Below are positions 6,258 through 6,344 of a DNA stretch of 6,344 bases, in pieces. Position 1 is the stretch's first letter, and the number at the start of each line of letters is the position of its first letter. This stretch comes from Actinomycetota bacterium. Its GTDB lineage: Bacteria; Actinomycetota; Actinomycetes; Streptosporangiales; Streptosporangiaceae. The notes beneath the pieces were generated by a model that did no database searches, was not told where the DNA came from, and was given only the letters and a program-made list of their open reading frames with translations. The stretch spans positions 1 through 6,344 of the forward strand of contig QGUZ01000300.1 of assembly GCA_003242605.1 (NCBI GenBank), read 5' to 3'. A program made the position numbers and the translations under genes.

Positions 6258-6269
6258 GGTCGCGTCCTT

Positions 6270-6343
6270 GGGGCTATAGCGCAGTCCGGTAGCGCACCTC
6301 GTTCGCATCGAGGGGGTCAGGGGTTCAAATCCCCTTAGCTCCA
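6270..6343 (+). tRNA. tRNA-Ala (anticodon CGC, reads GCG)
   Basis: All four arms fold by eye. The acceptor GGGGCTA pairs with TAGCTCC and includes the G3-U70 wobble that identifies alanine tRNAs. The D stem is GCGC/GCGC with one extra base in the loop. The anticodon stem is CCTCG/CGAGG with loop TTCGCAT, giving anticodon CGC at 6304-6306. The T stem is AGGGG/CCCCT with loop TTCAAAT. The discriminator base is A at 6343. Only one base follows before the window ends, so it cannot be seen whether CCA is encoded. GCG is a heavily used Ala codon in these genes. Confidence 0.97.
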
Positions 6344-6344
6344 C

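Noticed and set aside
6220..6269. Terminator between sepX and the tRNA
   Set aside because: No stem with a following T-tract is visible in this 50-bp gap.
6012..6344. Minus-strand ORF starting MELRGFEPLTPS over the tRNA
   Set aside because: It is the antisense of the tRNA-Ala gene and the end of sepX. This peptide is a well-known spurious database protein produced by tRNA antisense translation.

Overview
This is chromosomal DNA from a high-GC actinobacterium. GC is very high, GTG starts are frequent, Shine-Dalgarno (SD) sequences are GGAGG-type, and the gene order is typical of the phylum. Sequence style and content suggest a filamentous or sporangiate order (Streptosporangiales-like), but that placement is inference. 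No mobile element, CRISPR array, phage gene or rRNA is visible.

Layout. Minus strand, left: the 5' part of a CPA1/CvrA-type cation-proton antiporter runs off the left edge, preceded by 5-formyltetrahydrofolate cyclo-ligase. Plus strand, starting only 24 bp from the cyclo-ligase start: galU (UDP-glucose pyrophosphorylase), a MoeA/gephyrin-E-domain protein (glp/moeA), moaC, mog (MogA/MoaB), a RimJ-type GNAT acetyltransferase, a three-pass membrane protein of the SepX/GlpR type, and tRNA-Ala(CGC), which reaches the right edge.

How they fit together. The order cyclo-ligase (divergent), galU, moeA, rimJ, membrane protein matches what I recall for Mycobacterium tuberculosis Rv0992c-Rv0996. It is also the neighbourhood of the corynebacterial cell-division pair Glp (gephyrin-like, FtsZ-binding) and its membrane receptor GlpR; the GlpR homologue in Streptomyces is the septation protein SepX. 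The window therefore probably encodes a bacterial gephyrin-receptor division module beside a UDP-glucose enzyme. Here moaC and mog are inserted between glp and rimJ, so both halves of eukaryotic gephyrin (the G-domain relative Mog and the E-domain relative Glp) sit in one cluster with the receptor. That links molybdenum-cofactor chemistry to a division scaffold.

Points for a second look: (1) the Glp/SepX module and active-site changes in Glp; (2) a ten-codon ORF with an ideal SD in frame with rimJ but separated from it by TGA; (3) a perfect 7-bp inverted repeat around a possible -10 upstream of moaC; (4) a possible leaderless galU; (5) a 12-bp tandem repeat in the SepX linker; (6) base-composition damage in the first ~120 bp that looks like contig-end error.
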